From Gnetum montanum (Eukaryota; Streptophyta; Gnetopsida; Gnetales; Gnetaceae): DNA of 64,000 nt. The stretch covers positions 186,278 to 250,277 of the forward strand of contig MNCI01037805.1 in assembly GCA_015680685.1 (NCBI GenBank). Reading direction: 5' to 3'. This document shows, one piece after another, positions 23,841 through 35,559 of this stretch. Under the pieces are notes generated by a model. The model ran no database searches. It was given only the letters and a program-made list of their open reading frames with translations, and was not told the origin of the DNA. The first letter of the stretch is position 1; the number at the start of each line of letters is the position of its first letter. The translations under genes were made by a program, and so were the position numbers.

Positions 23841-24717
23841 TGGTGAATCATGGTTTGCCAAGCCCCAATATCGGGTACACGATATTGGGTACACGATATT
23901 GTAGCTTGGATACGATATCGTATACATGATATTGTGATTCTTGTGTTAGCTTATAAATATAGCATTCAGGCGCGCAATGAAGGAGTTTTTTTGGTAAGTC
24001 TTTTGGTCGGTCTTTGAGTCAGTCTTTTAGTTAGTCTTTTAGTTCATTTTTAGTTCTTTTCCAAGTGCATGCTCATAGTGTGATGCTTGTAATTGTACGG
24101 AACCTTTGTTCGAGTGTGATGTAGTTGGACACACACATGATCAATAATAAAGATCAAGATTTCTCGATCATTGCAGCATTCACTTAGCTTTTATTTATTT
24201 TAATTGTTAATTATTTATGATTTTTTTCTTAATTAATATTTCCTTTATTGTGATATACTATTCTTGTTGTTAACACGGAATGAGTACGTCTCAATCATGA
24301 ACATTTAAGTGTAAGTACATGGTAACCTAGAAGCATATTAAGTAGTGTCTTGAGTGATGTGCACTTGGTAGTTCCAGAAGTAATACACGAAGTCTAAGAT
24401 GCGTACAGATGATTAGGGACGGATGCTCATCGCACTTAGGATAGCGTAGGTTTTATTTCCTATTGCTTATTAGCTTAATCAAGTTATTTCTCATTGTCTT
24501 TAGGAGTAGCATAGTAGTAGAAACCACATCATACACCTCACTCTAGACTAAACCATATGTGACAAAGCAAATACTAGTCTAGGTGGGAAGATAGCAAATT
24601 GCGATCAATGTATAACTGTTTAGGTGCCACAACTAGTCTATCCATGGAGTTTAATCGGATTGTATGTACACGCTCGTATTTGTATAATTGAACATAGGGG
24701 TACCTCGCCACTCATCA
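23841..24717 (+). repeat. 3' LTR of element C
   Basis: Starts TGGTGAATCATGG after the tract cataggggta and ends CGCCACTCATCA. The U3 GATATC/GATATTG array spans 23,866-23,935, with TATAAATA at 23,952-23,959. Complete, 877 bp. Confidence 0.88.
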
Positions 24718-26076
24718 GTTAGGATCATTTTGGGAAGTACTTTCTAAGTGTGGGATTATTTTTTCTCTTTGGGAATATATCATTTTGAAGGTTATTATAG
24801 TGGTCATTTGAATGGAAGTACATGCCATTTGAGAAATATGGTATTGTTTTGTCATATCCAGGTATTCATGTTATTTTGTTGAATCATGATATTGTTTTCA
24901 TGAAACGACTGTAACTATTAGGGGTGGATATGTGTGGTTATGTTTGATTGGGTGTGTTATGTTTATGACATGTGTTAGCTTAAGCTAGTCATAATGTGTG
25001 CATGTTTTCGCGATGACGCTTGTGATGGTTGTTGGTGGGTGGTGCTAGCATGAGGGTCTGGACCAATTAGTGATGAGGCACCTTAGAGGTAGTATGGATT
25101 GACCCCCATTGTGATGCATTGGTGAGGGTCCTATCTTAGTCCTCATCCTGAGAGTGGAAGAGTGTAGGTATGTCCCTATGGTTGGTACGTGGCATAGGTG
25201 TGTTCATCCCTATCGCTAGTCCTCTAGAAGGCTAGTGATTGCAGGTCACAAGCTAATGGACCCTAGCACCAGTTGGATAAATAAAAGATTAATAAAAGAC
25301 CTACAAGTAATGGCTATTATGAGTACTCATGGCAATGTTTCACATGCTACACTGAGCACAGATATGCTAGCAACCACATGGGCTCTGTATATGATAGTAT
25401 TGATTTGTGAGTCATATCATTGATAATATGTATTCTAATTGGATTATAATTGTGTGGATCATGGACTGTTTATGGTATATCATGGGTATGATAACATGGG
25501 TAAGATATATGATGTCAAACCATGGTTTTATCTATGATTGTATGATAGTATGTTAACATCATGAATGATATGGTGTGTGTTGTTTTGAGCATGTGTAAGA
25601 CTAATAGTTGTTGTAGGTTGCCTTGTACCCCACTCCTCTCCTCTAGTGTAGCACTTGTCAACCATGTAGTAGGGGAAGTGTAAAGGCTTCCCAGTTAATT
25701 TTGTACTAACTTTATTTAAATTACAGGTAAAATGTGCAAGAGCCTAGACAAGCATGAAGAGGGAGAGTAGAGGAGGGAAAAATCTTCAGTGCTTAATTAA
25801 TGTCTATTTCATGGATAGTAGTATGGACTATGTATTATTGTATGAAACTCTCTGTATTCTTATACATACAATGATGGTGTTTATGTGTTTTTTGTATTTT
25901 AGCATAATGAATTGAAGTGTATGTTTAGTTTTTGGGGTGGTATGAAAATTTTGTGCAATTTGACCTTCCTTAATATCATGTATTCTACACATTATTGATT
26001 TTTAGTTATCATGCTTTCTTTCTAATATTATTTGATCCTAAGCATCACCTTACCCTTGCTAGAGCATGGTGTTACA
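24718..26076 (-). repeat. Insertion F, right segment
   Basis: Continues F after element C. It ends ...CATGGTGTTACA at 26,076, followed by CTATT (26,077-26,081), the perfect copy of the left target duplication. The sequence is G/T-rich and non-coding on the plus strand. The whole of F without C is about 2.6 kb and lacks any gag/pol, consistent with a solo LTR. Confidence 0.6.
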
Positions 26077-26081
26077 CTATT

Positions 26082-26450
26082 AGACTTAGGTTATAGGGTA
26101 AATTTGATCTCTTATGAAACATATCATGCATGGAACCTACCACCCTTTAAGGAGTGCAATATAAGGTTGGAGCTTGCAAGTTAATTTATTGCCATTCCTT
26201 TGGAACAGATAGAGGATGTGGTGACCAATATCAATGGGTGGGCTTATCTAGCAAACTTTCATGTAATTGATGTGAAAAATGAAGATAAGGAACTACCAAT
26301 TATCATGGGGAGAGCATGGCTTAGCACAATCGATGATAAGTTAAGCATGAGAGATTTATCTATTGAAATCTTTAAAGAAGACAAGCATGTAGCCATACAC
26401 ACGTAGAGGATTCCATGCATTACTATTGAAAAAGAAGGGTGTAACAGTGG
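26082..26450 (+). pseudogene. Protease of element A, C-terminal part
   Basis: Begins at the catalytic motif (DLGYRVNLIS; the usual DxG is kept as D-L-G). It continues through EDVVTNINGWAYLANFHVID to the second conserved block, LPIIMGRAWLSTID. This is a pepsin-like retroviral-type aspartic protease. The reading frame is continuous with 9,745-9,886 once F and one CTATT copy are disregarded, which confirms the F boundaries. A stop at 26,404-26,406 and others kill it. Confidence 0.75.
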
Positions 26451-26692
26451 ACCAACATTCCAAAATGTCAATGCAGTCACCATACCAGTCCACAACAATA
26501 GTGAAAAGCAAACATGTGCAAAAGAGAGAGCAAGGGTCACTAAACCAAACTAGACTTGGTGGCCAACAACTGAGAATGTTAAACTATTCAAAATATGCAT
26601 GGAACAATTTGATTCACTTATTAATTCCAACTTTCAGAAAATGAACCTAACTAAGGACCCAAAAATGAAACTATTAAATCATACTCATACAC
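26451..26692 (+). other. Protease-to-RT linker of element A
   Basis: Low-conservation Asn/Lys/Gln-rich coding remnant (26,426-26,644 is open). It ends at TACAC (26,688-26,692), where element E entered, and continues at 33,750. Confidence 0.45.
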
Positions 26693-27518
26693 TAATGAGT
26701 GGTGAGGTACCCCTACACTCAACCATACAAATACGAGCATAACATGCGCGATCTAGTCGAACTCCGCAAACTAAGTGCCTACACACCTCATGGAACACTT
26801 AAGGTTAATTATTCGTTGTCTTCCTAGACTTACTTGTATTTGTCACGGTGTATGGTTAAGTAAGTCTGAGGTATATGATTTTTATATCTTTTTTTGTTTT
26901 ATCTCCTATGCTAAGAGGTGAAGGGTTGAAGAAACTAATTAACTAACTTTAACTAACTAAGTCTGAATTAACCTAGCTTTAGCATCTGTTCCCACTTACC
27001 ATTCACACCTTGAACCAATGCAACCTTGGTTACCAAACACTAATCGTTGCTGGGATTACCAAGCGTAACGCACGTGCTCGAAGCGGTCGTACTGAGGCAC
27101 TTAACTAGGAGAGAAGGGTTGAGAGAGAATTAATAACTAACAAAGTATTTAAATGATAAACAATAAATAACAATAAATAAAATCCTATCTAGCTTATTCC
27201 ATGCACTGCAAGGTTTATCCAAGAAGTTCGTCTTTATTACCGTACACAAACATGTGTTCGGGTACAATATTTGCTTGAATAAAGATCTGTTCACTTTGAA
27301 GTTCCTACTGCGGGCACATGGAAAATATTCTATCTCTGGAGGGATCAAATTGCCAGAGTTTCACTACGGTCTAAGCCTAGGATGAGAAACAAGGGAGAGC
27401 AGCCTCTTATTTATAGATTTGACGGCACACCGCGATATCGCATACGCGATATTGCGGGGGACAACGCGATATCGCGTGGGATGCGATATCGCGGCCCATG
27501 CGATATTGCGTCCCATCA
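26693..27518 (-). repeat. 3' LTR of element E
   Basis: 826 bp. On the plus strand it begins taatgagtggtgagg (TGATGAG with one G-to-A) and ends cgtcccatca. Its U3 array has about five GATATC/GATATTG words (27,433-27,508), against two in the 5' LTR of the same element. Confidence 0.9.
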
Positions 27519-27690
27519 TACCCCCATGACTGAATAAAAAGTCATCCTTGAGTTCCTTACAAAATATTGGGAAGGTATGGGATTATTGACTGAATGGAAC
27601 TAATGGGATGACATGTGAACGGATCATCATTACAAGACATGACAAAACTGGTGTTCATGACAACAAGAGTGAACACCTTATTACATTGAC
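27519..27690 (-). other. Polypurine tract and 3' UTR of element E
   Basis: The minus strand carries gtcatgggggta directly before the 3' LTR. The following sequence matches G at about 43,618-43,830, including the 'tatgggattattgact' block. Confidence 0.65.
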
Positions 27691-28700
27691 ATCAGGCCTC
27701 ATTTGGTAGCTGAGAAAGAGAGAGAGAAAGAAGTTTTGCTGCTGCCAACACGAAGATTACACCTTTCATTGTCCATCAGTAAGCGCACTATCGATCTTGC
27801 TCCTTGCATAGCTACTTTCAGCACTGCTCCATTCCAAGTGTTCCCTCCAAATCCAATCCATTATTGTATGATTGCCATCTACACACACAACACAATCTTT
27901 ATATTAGCAAGGGTAAATGAATTGCAATGCAGTTGATACCTTGCCTCAGTGAAAGGTCCATTGGCTAAGTTGTGGTATGGCTAATATGGATCTAGAAATA
28001 TATGCATGGTGACTACCAAACGTGTAGGGGTTAGGAGAAAATCGAAAAATTTGGGTCCAGACCCCCATGACTAAGAGCGAACCTCCAATAGCGATAGAAT
28101 GGAGAAAGAAAAGGAATAAGAAAGATGAAGAAAAAGAGACAACTATAACATCTATGAAATGGATGTCAAGCTGGAAATGAAAAAAATAGAGTTAATTGCA
28201 AAATGTTAAGGGAAAGAATTTAACAGATGCACCAAGTAGGAATGCTAGTGGATCCTCCCTAAAGCAGGTTCATGCACTTAATGCCCTGAAAAACGCACAT
28301 TCAAAGAGTCCATAGGCTCTGGGAACGTCATTTGGAATAAGAGCTAAAGTCTTAATCGCAAGAATTTACCAGAAAGAAAATAATGCATCTACCAAGATAT
28401 ACACTAATGATACAATCGGCAATGAGGTGAACAATGGAGAGAAGGATGGAGAGAAGAGAATGGACTGGAATCCCAAGAACAAGGTGGTGTACAGCCCCTT
28501 GTGTGTGTCATGATTAATGTGACTTAGCAAATCCCATTCCAAGTTTAGCCTCAAACAAACCACATCCAGTGACTTCACATTAATGCATTCGGCCAATCCA
28601 TCCCCTTGAAGTAACAAGAATGTCTTCACCCAAGAGTCACCACCATTCCAATGAAACAAGGAGGAGAGAATGGGAAGCGAGAAGGGCCTTAGTTAGAGGA
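27691..28700. other. Unrelated 1 kb segment within element E
   Basis: Not shared with A, B, C or G. It begins ggcctcatttggtagc and ends gcgagaagggcc, so the ends are weakly inverted (GGCC...). It could be a small DNA transposon or a captured host fragment that replaced the 3' ORF. ORFs at 27,703-27,936 (plus) and 28,366-28,659 (minus) have no domain I recognise, and no clean target duplication is seen. Confidence 0.4.
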
Positions 28701-28740
28701 AACATTTTTATTTTAGTTCCATAACCAGTGCTTGTAGCCC

Positions 28741-29856
28741 AAATGATTATTTCGTCTAAGGGGTGTGCTTTGAATTTTCACTTTCTTCTTTTCTTTATTT
28801 TATTTTATGTGTTTATGCGTGAGAACCACACCATGCAAAGACTTTGTTATTTTTATTAACTCAGCTTCTCGATAATTGGGTAACGTCGAAACGGTAAGAA
28901 AACTCAAGAAGAAAACATCCAAGCACCCAAGAGAACAACCAACAAAAATGCATCAAGTTCCCTTGAAGTCACACCCTTTTCAATCCTTGAGTCCTTCCTT
29001 AGTTTGAGAAATGCCAAGCCACCAATTCATTATAGTTCTTATTTAGAAAGGGACTGTACATTTCCAAACCAAGAGAGACCATAGAATTTTGTGGATGTAT
29101 GGATGAAGTGGACTCATTGCCTACCATATCAAAAGAAACATACCTTAGTATCAACATCATGACTTAAAGGTAAAAACCAAACATTAGCAATCAATACGAA
29201 AACAGTTCATACCATCATGAAGAACACTTATTGGGTGACAAACATATAAGATGGATCACACACGCACACACCAAAAAATGAAAAAGTATAATGAGGTTGT
29301 AAAAAAAAACAAGAAAAGTTAAAGAAATTTGTAAAACAAAAATGTGTAAAACAAAAACGTGTAGGAAAAAATCTGGAAAACAAAAATGTGTAAAACAAAT
29401 GTGCAAAACAAAAAAGCATAAAACAAAAATGTGTAAAACAAAAATGAGTAAAACAAAAACTTAAAAAGAACTAAGGACCTCCAATGATCAGCATAGGTGG
29501 CCATCTCCCCCATGACTGAATGGAAAGGGAGAGATTCGAAATAATGAACGCCTATTTGAATTTCTTAAAAGTGTCCAACTTCTTTTGATTGATGTTCTTA
29601 GATTAAGGGGTGGAAATTGGCAATGCTCATATTCCAATGTGTCTATGCCTTCGTTACGAGCATGGGTTGTTTCCCTAGTTCATTCCATGCATGTTGATGG
29701 GATGCTATCTTGATCAGCTGTCAACCATTGGGTATTCTCTTGTTGAGTGGTTGCTACATACAGGCATCTTTGAATGTTATCCTTTGGTGCACATTGGTCA
29801 CATGCAGGAGATGTTAAATTTCACATCATCCATGATTCCTGCATGCAATCACCCTC
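28741..29856 (-). other. Conserved non-coding region of element E with an A-rich minisatellite
   Basis: Matches G at 47,370-48,160. Around 29,330-29,465 a 'aaaaatgtgtaaaac' unit is repeated imperfectly about eight times. The polypurine-like tract catgggggagatgg (minus) is at about 29,502-29,516. No coding signal is believed. Confidence 0.6.
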
Positions 29857-30330
29857 TTAGTCATTGTATGTGATGCATGGAACTTTCTTCTTCTTGATTT
29901 TTCCATAAATGTTTACCTTATATATCTCCAAGGAACGATCGCAGATCCCTAGGCATGCGTCTATTGTGCTTAACCATGCCCTTTCCATTATAATTGGGAA
30001 GTCCCCTTCGTTGTTGTTAACTTCTATCACCAAGAAATTAGCTGGGTATGACCAACCACACACAGTGGTAACAATGTCCTTCACCAATCCCAAGGGAATG
30101 GTGATGGACTGGTTTGCTAGCTCTAGTTGAATGTTGCTCTTCTTGAGTTGGGGCAGGTTCTAGGCTTGATACATTTCTCGTGATATTAAGTTGACTCCAG
30201 AACCTGAGTCAAGAAGAGCCTTATGAGGTTCGTTCTCAGCAACTTGGAGGTAGATTAAGGGACTTCCAGGGTTAAAGAGTTTCCTGGGAAGGTGGCCTAC
30301 CTTGATCCAGTCGGTTACAGTATGTGTTAA
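29857..30330 (-). pseudogene. Protease of element E
   Basis: The minus strand reads a full aspartic protease: MLTHTVTDWIKVG, then LLDSGSGVNLIS (catalytic DSG), then LVKDIVTTVCGWSYPANF, then FPIIMERAWLSTID. In GRxWLS the G has changed to E. One or two stops interrupt it (for example within MYQA*NL near 30,160). It would process the Gag polyprotein. Best-preserved protease of the window apart from these lesions. Confidence 0.75.
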
Positions 30331-30357
30331 CATAATCGTATGTATTAAGCTCTGTTG

Positions 30358-32700
30358 TTAGACTGAAGGGTGCTCCGAAGCCTTGTATGTTGGAGGAGTG
30401 GTTACAAACTCAATTGCTTGTCGTTGTGAGAGCTTGTATGGGCTTTTGGTTCTGAAGAAAGGTCTTCTCTTTTTGCGGTTGTCAAAACCAGCAGAGGGTT
30501 GAATGGTTACGACTCTCGTAGCGTTACATTGTTGCGGTTGAGTAGGAAGTTCCCCTTGCATTGTTGGAGCAGGAGGCATGGGAACTATTGGTGGAAGAGG
30601 TGTAGATGGATTAGGAGGATGGTATGGATGTGGAGCATCTCTTAGAGGAGAAGGAGTCCTTCTAAAGTACTCCCGAACTTGGTAGTGACGTTGGGGAGTT
30701 GTGTGACCCATGGGGTCACTTGGAGAAATTGGCTGCTACACGTAGTATCCATGTGGGTCTGGCTGCCGGTAAGGGTACTGTTGTTTCGGTGGTGGCATCC
30801 CCCATGACTATGGGTATTGCCACTACTGATGTTATCCGATGGGTTGTGGTGGAGTTACACTTGGATAGTACGTTAATGGCTGGTGGAACTACCTTGGGTT
30901 ACCTTGGGGATAAGGTAACCTTAGGGATGCCTGCCGTTGGTTAAGTCTCAGGTTAAGTGCATACACCCCAGACTCTTGTAAATGTGAGATGGTTGGACAA
31001 CATCCCTTAGGATGGTCATATTGGCAAATCTCACATCCACCATCATTGTCTGTGTCCGAATCCACAACCTCATTGAAGATAGTTATTTTCCCCTTACCCT
31101 TGTCACGTGCAAGGCCTGAATCTCTCCGCTTTTTCTTGTTCTTGTCACTACTTCGTTCCTCCTTAGACTCCTCTATGATTTTCAGGGCAAGTTCAAATCT
31201 ACTATCCAAGGAGTCCTGTATCTAATCTACCTTAGCTGCTACTTTTGTTGTTAGGTTCTGAAGCAGTAAGGTTTTCCTATTCACCGACTCTTCGAGTGGT
31301 GACTCATCCTCTTCATCACAGAATCTCACTTCCTTCTTTCAAAGAGAGGGATCATGGTTATATTCTTCCACACTTTCCCTTTTTCATAGCTCCCCTTCTT
31401 CTTTGGCTATTGCTTCAACAATCGATGAATCTCATGGGATCTAAGTTTTGATAATCTCCCTTGGGCATAAGTCCCAAGGGTTCTCCTAGTTTCATAGCTT
31501 AGCCCATCTACGAGATGGCGAAGTTGATCATGTTGTGCGTAACCATGGCCCAGGCAACGATGTAACAATGCGTAGTAGCGACCCATGGCAGCATCCAAGG
31601 GTTCATGAGTACCTTGCTTCCATCCTTGGATCTGCTTACGCAGGTTAGACACTCTGGAGTACGTTTGATATTTATCGTTGAAGAGTTCTAACATCGTACT
31701 CCACCTCCTAATGGTTTTCGGTTCTAAGGATCGGTACCAACTCTGTGCTCCCTTTATGAGTATCTTGGGAAACAACTTTAGTTTCTGCCACTCATTTTCT
31801 ATATTTTGCAAGGTGCAGGCATCGTGGAATGCTTGTAAATGATTTTCTGGATCTGTGTTGTATCCTCCTTCGAAGTGTGGGATGTTATTCATGTCTAAAT
31901 GCTTGATCCAGCTATCTTTTTGATGCCTTGTTGGTATTCTCATTACCTTCGTTATTTCTAGCATACTTCTGGTGGCAAGTAGGGGTTCATCATGATCATC
32001 TCTTTCATGATGTCTATGATGCCTACGTTGTTCCCTACTTTCCCTTCGTTCATGCCCTTGTCCTCTTTCTTGACTTTCGTGTTGATGTCTCTCATTTTCT
32101 CTACCTCTATCCTCACTGTTATGGTCTTTATGACTGTGCCCAGATGTGGAAGGAGAGGGTGAATGATGTGATGAAGGGGAAGAAGAAGGAGAACCATCAC
32201 CATGGCGATGTTTCCTACCTTCTCTTTTGTGGCTTCAGTCCCGAGCGTGATGATGATCTGAGTGCCTTTCCTTGCCATGTGTTCTTGTTCCCTCAGTGAA
32301 CAATTGGTGTTCACAGGGATCAGAACCAAGGTTGTGGATCATGGAGCACAGGTTCTGATACCCCACCTCCTCACTATCATTAGGAGGGGGAACATCATTT
32401 GATGGAGAACCCATTATAAGTGGTTCACCATCTCCTATTTCACTTAGGATGTGTAGGACCCCTTTGTCCTTTAACAATGTATGGTGGCTCTCCTGCCTTG
32501 AGTCCCTTAGACGTTGCGCTGCTATGGGATGGTAATCCATCATGTCAAAATCTACCACAATGTATTCAACATAGATTTGTGTCATGCCTATCTGTGCCAA
32601 AGCACGGAGGAGCATCTTGGGGACTGCACGATTTGGAGGTAACACTATGTGACCTTACAAGTCTCTCCAGGGCATTTGTTCATCCTGAAGGAGGATAAAA
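30358..32700 (-). pseudogene. gag of element E, nearly intact in pieces
   Basis: The N-terminal piece (32,645-32,235) has LPPNRAVPKMLLRAL. A basic stretch follows. The core (31,964-31,407, 185 codons) has DMNNIPHFEGGYNTDPENH, NEWQKLKLFPKILIKGAQSW and PLDAAMGRYYALLHRCLGH. A Lys/Glu-rich segment and the CEICQYDHPKGCCP motif (31,209-30,889) come next, then a Pro-rich tail (30,711-30,358). PF03732-like gag. Frameshifts near 32,240, 31,400 and 30,890 separate the pieces, but few stops lie within them. Confidence 0.8.
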
Positions 32701-32946
32701 GTAAAATCCGGTATATACTCATCGGGATGGGTATATATCACTCAGTTTTGTTGAGGAACTGGCTGATTTTGGCTATGTGTTTTAGATTGTCAACTATTTC
32801 TTGTATTATCCCTAGGTGGTGTAATGCTCTTATCGGTGTGCTGATTAACCATTATATAATTTTTTGTTTAATTAACCCTAAGGTTCGTTTAAGCTCCCAA
32901 CGATGTGAGTGATTTCCTATGTTCTACTTAGTGCATAAACACTTAG

Positions 32947-32964
32947 TCCCCAGCAACGGCATAA
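32947..32964 (-). other. Primer-binding site of element E (tRNA-Asp type)
   Basis: The minus strand reads TTATGCCGTTGCTGGGGA one base inside the 5' LTR, 14 of 18 positions complementary to the tRNA-Asp 3' end. Confidence 0.75.
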
Positions 32965-32965
32965 A

Positions 32966-33744
32966 TGATGAGTGGCGAGGTACCCCTACACTCAACCATA
33001 CGAATACGAGCGTAACAAGCATGATTCGGTCGAACTCCGTAGACTAAGTGCCTACACGCCTCATGGAACTCTTAAGGTTAATTATTTTTTGTCTTCCTAG
33101 ACTTACTTGTATTTGTCATGGTGTATGGTTAAGTAAGTCTGAGGTATATGATTTTTATATCTTTTTCTATTTTATCTCCTATGCTAAGAGGTGAAGGGTT
33201 GAAGAGACTAATTAACTAACTTTAACTAACTAACTAAGTCTGAATTAACCTAGTGTCAGCATTCATTCCCACTTACCATTCAAACCCTGAACCAATGCAA
33301 CCTTGATTACCAAACGCTAATCGTTGTTGAGATCACCAAGCGTAATGCACGTGCTCGAAGCGGTCGTACTGAGGCACTTAACTAGGAGAGAAGGGTTGAG
33401 AGAGAATTAATAACTAAGAAAGCATTTAAATGATAAACAATAAATAGCAATAGATAAAATCCTATTTAGCCTATTTCATGCACTACAAGGTTTATCTAAG
33501 AAGTTCGTCTTTATTGGCATACACAAACATGTGTTCAGGTACAATATTTGCTCGAATAAAGATCTGTTCACTTTGGAGTTCCTACTGTGGGCACATGGAA
33601 AATATGCTATCTCTGGAGGGATCAAACTGCTAGAGTTTTGCTATGGTCTAAGCCTAGGATGAGAAACAAGAGAGAGCTGCCTCTTATTTATAGATTTGAT
33701 GATGTACCGCGATATCGCAGTGGCTACGATATCGCGTCCCATCA
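32966..33744 (-). repeat. 5' LTR of element E
   Basis: 779 bp. Plus-strand start tgatgagtggcgaggta, end cgtcccatca. The TATA box (minus TATAAATA) is at 33,685-33,692. It differs from the 3' LTR by scattered, mostly transition, changes and a shorter GATATC array. Confidence 0.9.
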
Positions 33745-33749
33745 TACAC

Positions 33750-35555
33750 CAATAGAAAAAGAAAAAAAAAACTTAGATGATCAAGATTCCATTACGATCA
33801 AGATTACATGGGATGATAATTGAAAAGTTAAATCACTAAAGATGGTAAGTAAACCACCTAAAGTGTATGATCCAAGAGATCTAGGGAGCATTTTTTGAAT
33901 ACTTGCCATGAGTTCAGTCAAGGGGGAGATGCTTTATCTTGACTTAGAAATTAATAAGTGCTTTTCAATTTTTTATTTTACAATTCTTTTTACTTTTCCT
34001 ACTTCTTGATACATTTTTTCCATTCTTTTATACTTTTCACTTTCTTTTCATTTTTCACATTCTTTGATATTTTCTTATTCTTTTATACCTTTTGATTTCT
34101 TAAATTTTTTTATATTCTTTCATAATTTTCAATTCTTGATAAATTTTCATTCTCTAACATTTTTCATTCTTTACGTCTTTTTCCAATTCTTACTATCTTT
34201 TTCATATTTTATTTTCATAACCTTTGTAAATAATTTTGATTGTTAATAAAACACATTATGAATAAGGCAAGATGTAGTCCAATAAAGTGAAATTTCTCTA
34301 TGTTATCAAGTCATGAGGGCCTAATTATTTGAACAGTGAGCCCACATCGTCCATCTGTCCATTCCATTAATAAGAGGTTCTAACCATGGCCATAATGATA
34401 TTCTTTCCATTATACAACTAAGAATAAACTTATGCTCATTAGGCATGAATCAAAAAGTGAACCAAGAGGGAATGTAAAGGGTGTGACATCAAGAGGATTT
34501 GTGGACTCTCTTGGATTACTACTGTGAGTTCTATCATGTTTTTTGGGTTGTATTATATCCTTGTAGATCTAACAAAAATTGGAGTAAGAGTAAAATAAGT
34601 GTTACCTTACCATGTTATTGGAAAGGCATGTTACCCATGCCTGAAGGTAGTCCTCTGGTAAGGTTGATACAAGTAAAAAATAAAACTCATGCACATAATA
34701 AATTTTTGGGGATCCCATTGGAAAGACATGTTACCCATGCTTGAAGGTATGTGACTTTTTAGAAATCAAAAAAATAAAAAGTGCAATGAATAAAGTCCTC
34801 CCTTGTACAATCCACCAAGTCACAATACTCCTTGCAACAATGGTAGTTTTATAGTTGTAATTCCAAGAGATGAGATAATGCAATGTCATTGAAATGTGGT
34901 TTGGACTTGGTTTAAATATTGGATAGCAGGGCTAATGATTACTTTATCCATTAATAAAACACAAGTATTCATTATGCCTATGATAAGATACCTCATGTCC
35001 CAATATTTGTAATTCCTTCTAAGTCCATTTCATCTCACTATATGAATAATCATAGCTTGTGGTTTTGTATAACATAGTGTAATTTTCCTCACTTGGTGGT
35101 ACTAACATGGGTGTTTTGCTAAATAGGTATTTATTACATCCAACTCCTTGAGTGCCTAAGAACACTTTTAGGCATAGTTATACAAGGGCATTAAGGGTTG
35201 GATCCTGCCTTAGGGAGGACCCACTTGTATAACTATTGTATCTTATACCTACTAAGTGATTCCACATCATCTTAAGCCTTCCAACATTATCTTAAGCCTT
35301 CCAACATCAATAAATGTCAATATAAACTTCCCATATCATTCAAACTATATGCTCTAACAACATGGACTCCTTACCCTTCTCATCTATCTTATCAACACTT
35401 CATGAACTTTTGTAGCTCAAGATTCCTTCTTTATGAACTTTCAATGTCAAATTCTTGAAAACTATGCATCTTTCATAGCCTAAGATCCACATGTCTTATA
35501 TCTTTCAAACAATCAAAATGAGTCATTTTCAATCACAAGAAGTCAATGACAAATG
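33750..35555 (+). other. Element A after E: linker end and conserved non-coding region
   Basis: 33,750-33,840 continues the Lys/Asp-rich linker. At about 33,915 the tract gtcaagggggagatg marks where G would have RT, RNase H and integrase upstream; none is present here. A pyrimidine-rich stretch (33,960-34,220, repeated tttttcattcttt-like units) and the shared blocks 'gggtgtgacatcaag', 'gtagatctaacaaaaattgg' and gaggacccacttgtat follow. The short duplication aagcctt-ccaacat near 35,275-35,310 is local. The ORF at 34,064-34,246 is low-complexity. Confidence 0.55.
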
Positions 35556-35559
35556 TAGA

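Larger units (their letters stand above)
11148..24717 (+). mobile_element. Athila-like non-autonomous element C (contains B)
   Basis: The remains of the 5' LTR are 11,148-11,478 and the complete 3' LTR is 23,841-24,717. Element B entered the 5' LTR at 11,479. A later deletion removed the end of B, the rest of C's 5' LTR, its primer site and its leader, so C's internal sequence resumes at 16,758. C carries gag and the 3' ORF but no protease or polymerase. The flanking pentamers gttga (11,143-11,147) and gttag (24,718-24,722) are similar but not identical. Confidence 0.75.
26693..33744 (-). mobile_element. Athila-like non-autonomous element E
   Basis: Complete insertion in A, flanked by perfect TACAC duplications (26,688-26,692 and 33,745-33,749). 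In its own direction: 5' LTR 33,744-32,966, primer site, gag, protease, conserved non-coding region, an unrelated 1 kb segment (about 28,690-27,690) where relatives have the 3' ORF, polypurine tract (gtcatgggggta), 3' LTR 27,518-26,693. No RT, RNase H or integrase. It has the longest gag ORFs of the nest and intact target duplications, so it is among the younger insertions. Confidence 0.88.

Noticed and set aside
27691-28700. Firm call of a hAT or Harbinger element
   Set aside because: Terminal similarity is only a few bases (GGCC) and no target duplication could be found.
29330-29465. Repeated units with spacer-like differences
   Set aside because: Low-complexity A-rich minisatellite, also present in a related element; no CRISPR structure.
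29215-29513. Phe/Leu-rich 'membrane protein' ORFs
   Set aside because: Artefact of translating the A-rich minisatellite on the minus strand.
33587-33823. ORF spanning E's LTR edge
   Set aside because: Runs from LTR U3 through the target duplication into A; cannot be a real gene.
34064-34246. Phe-rich ORF
   Set aside because: Translation of a pyrimidine-rich tract in element A's non-coding region.
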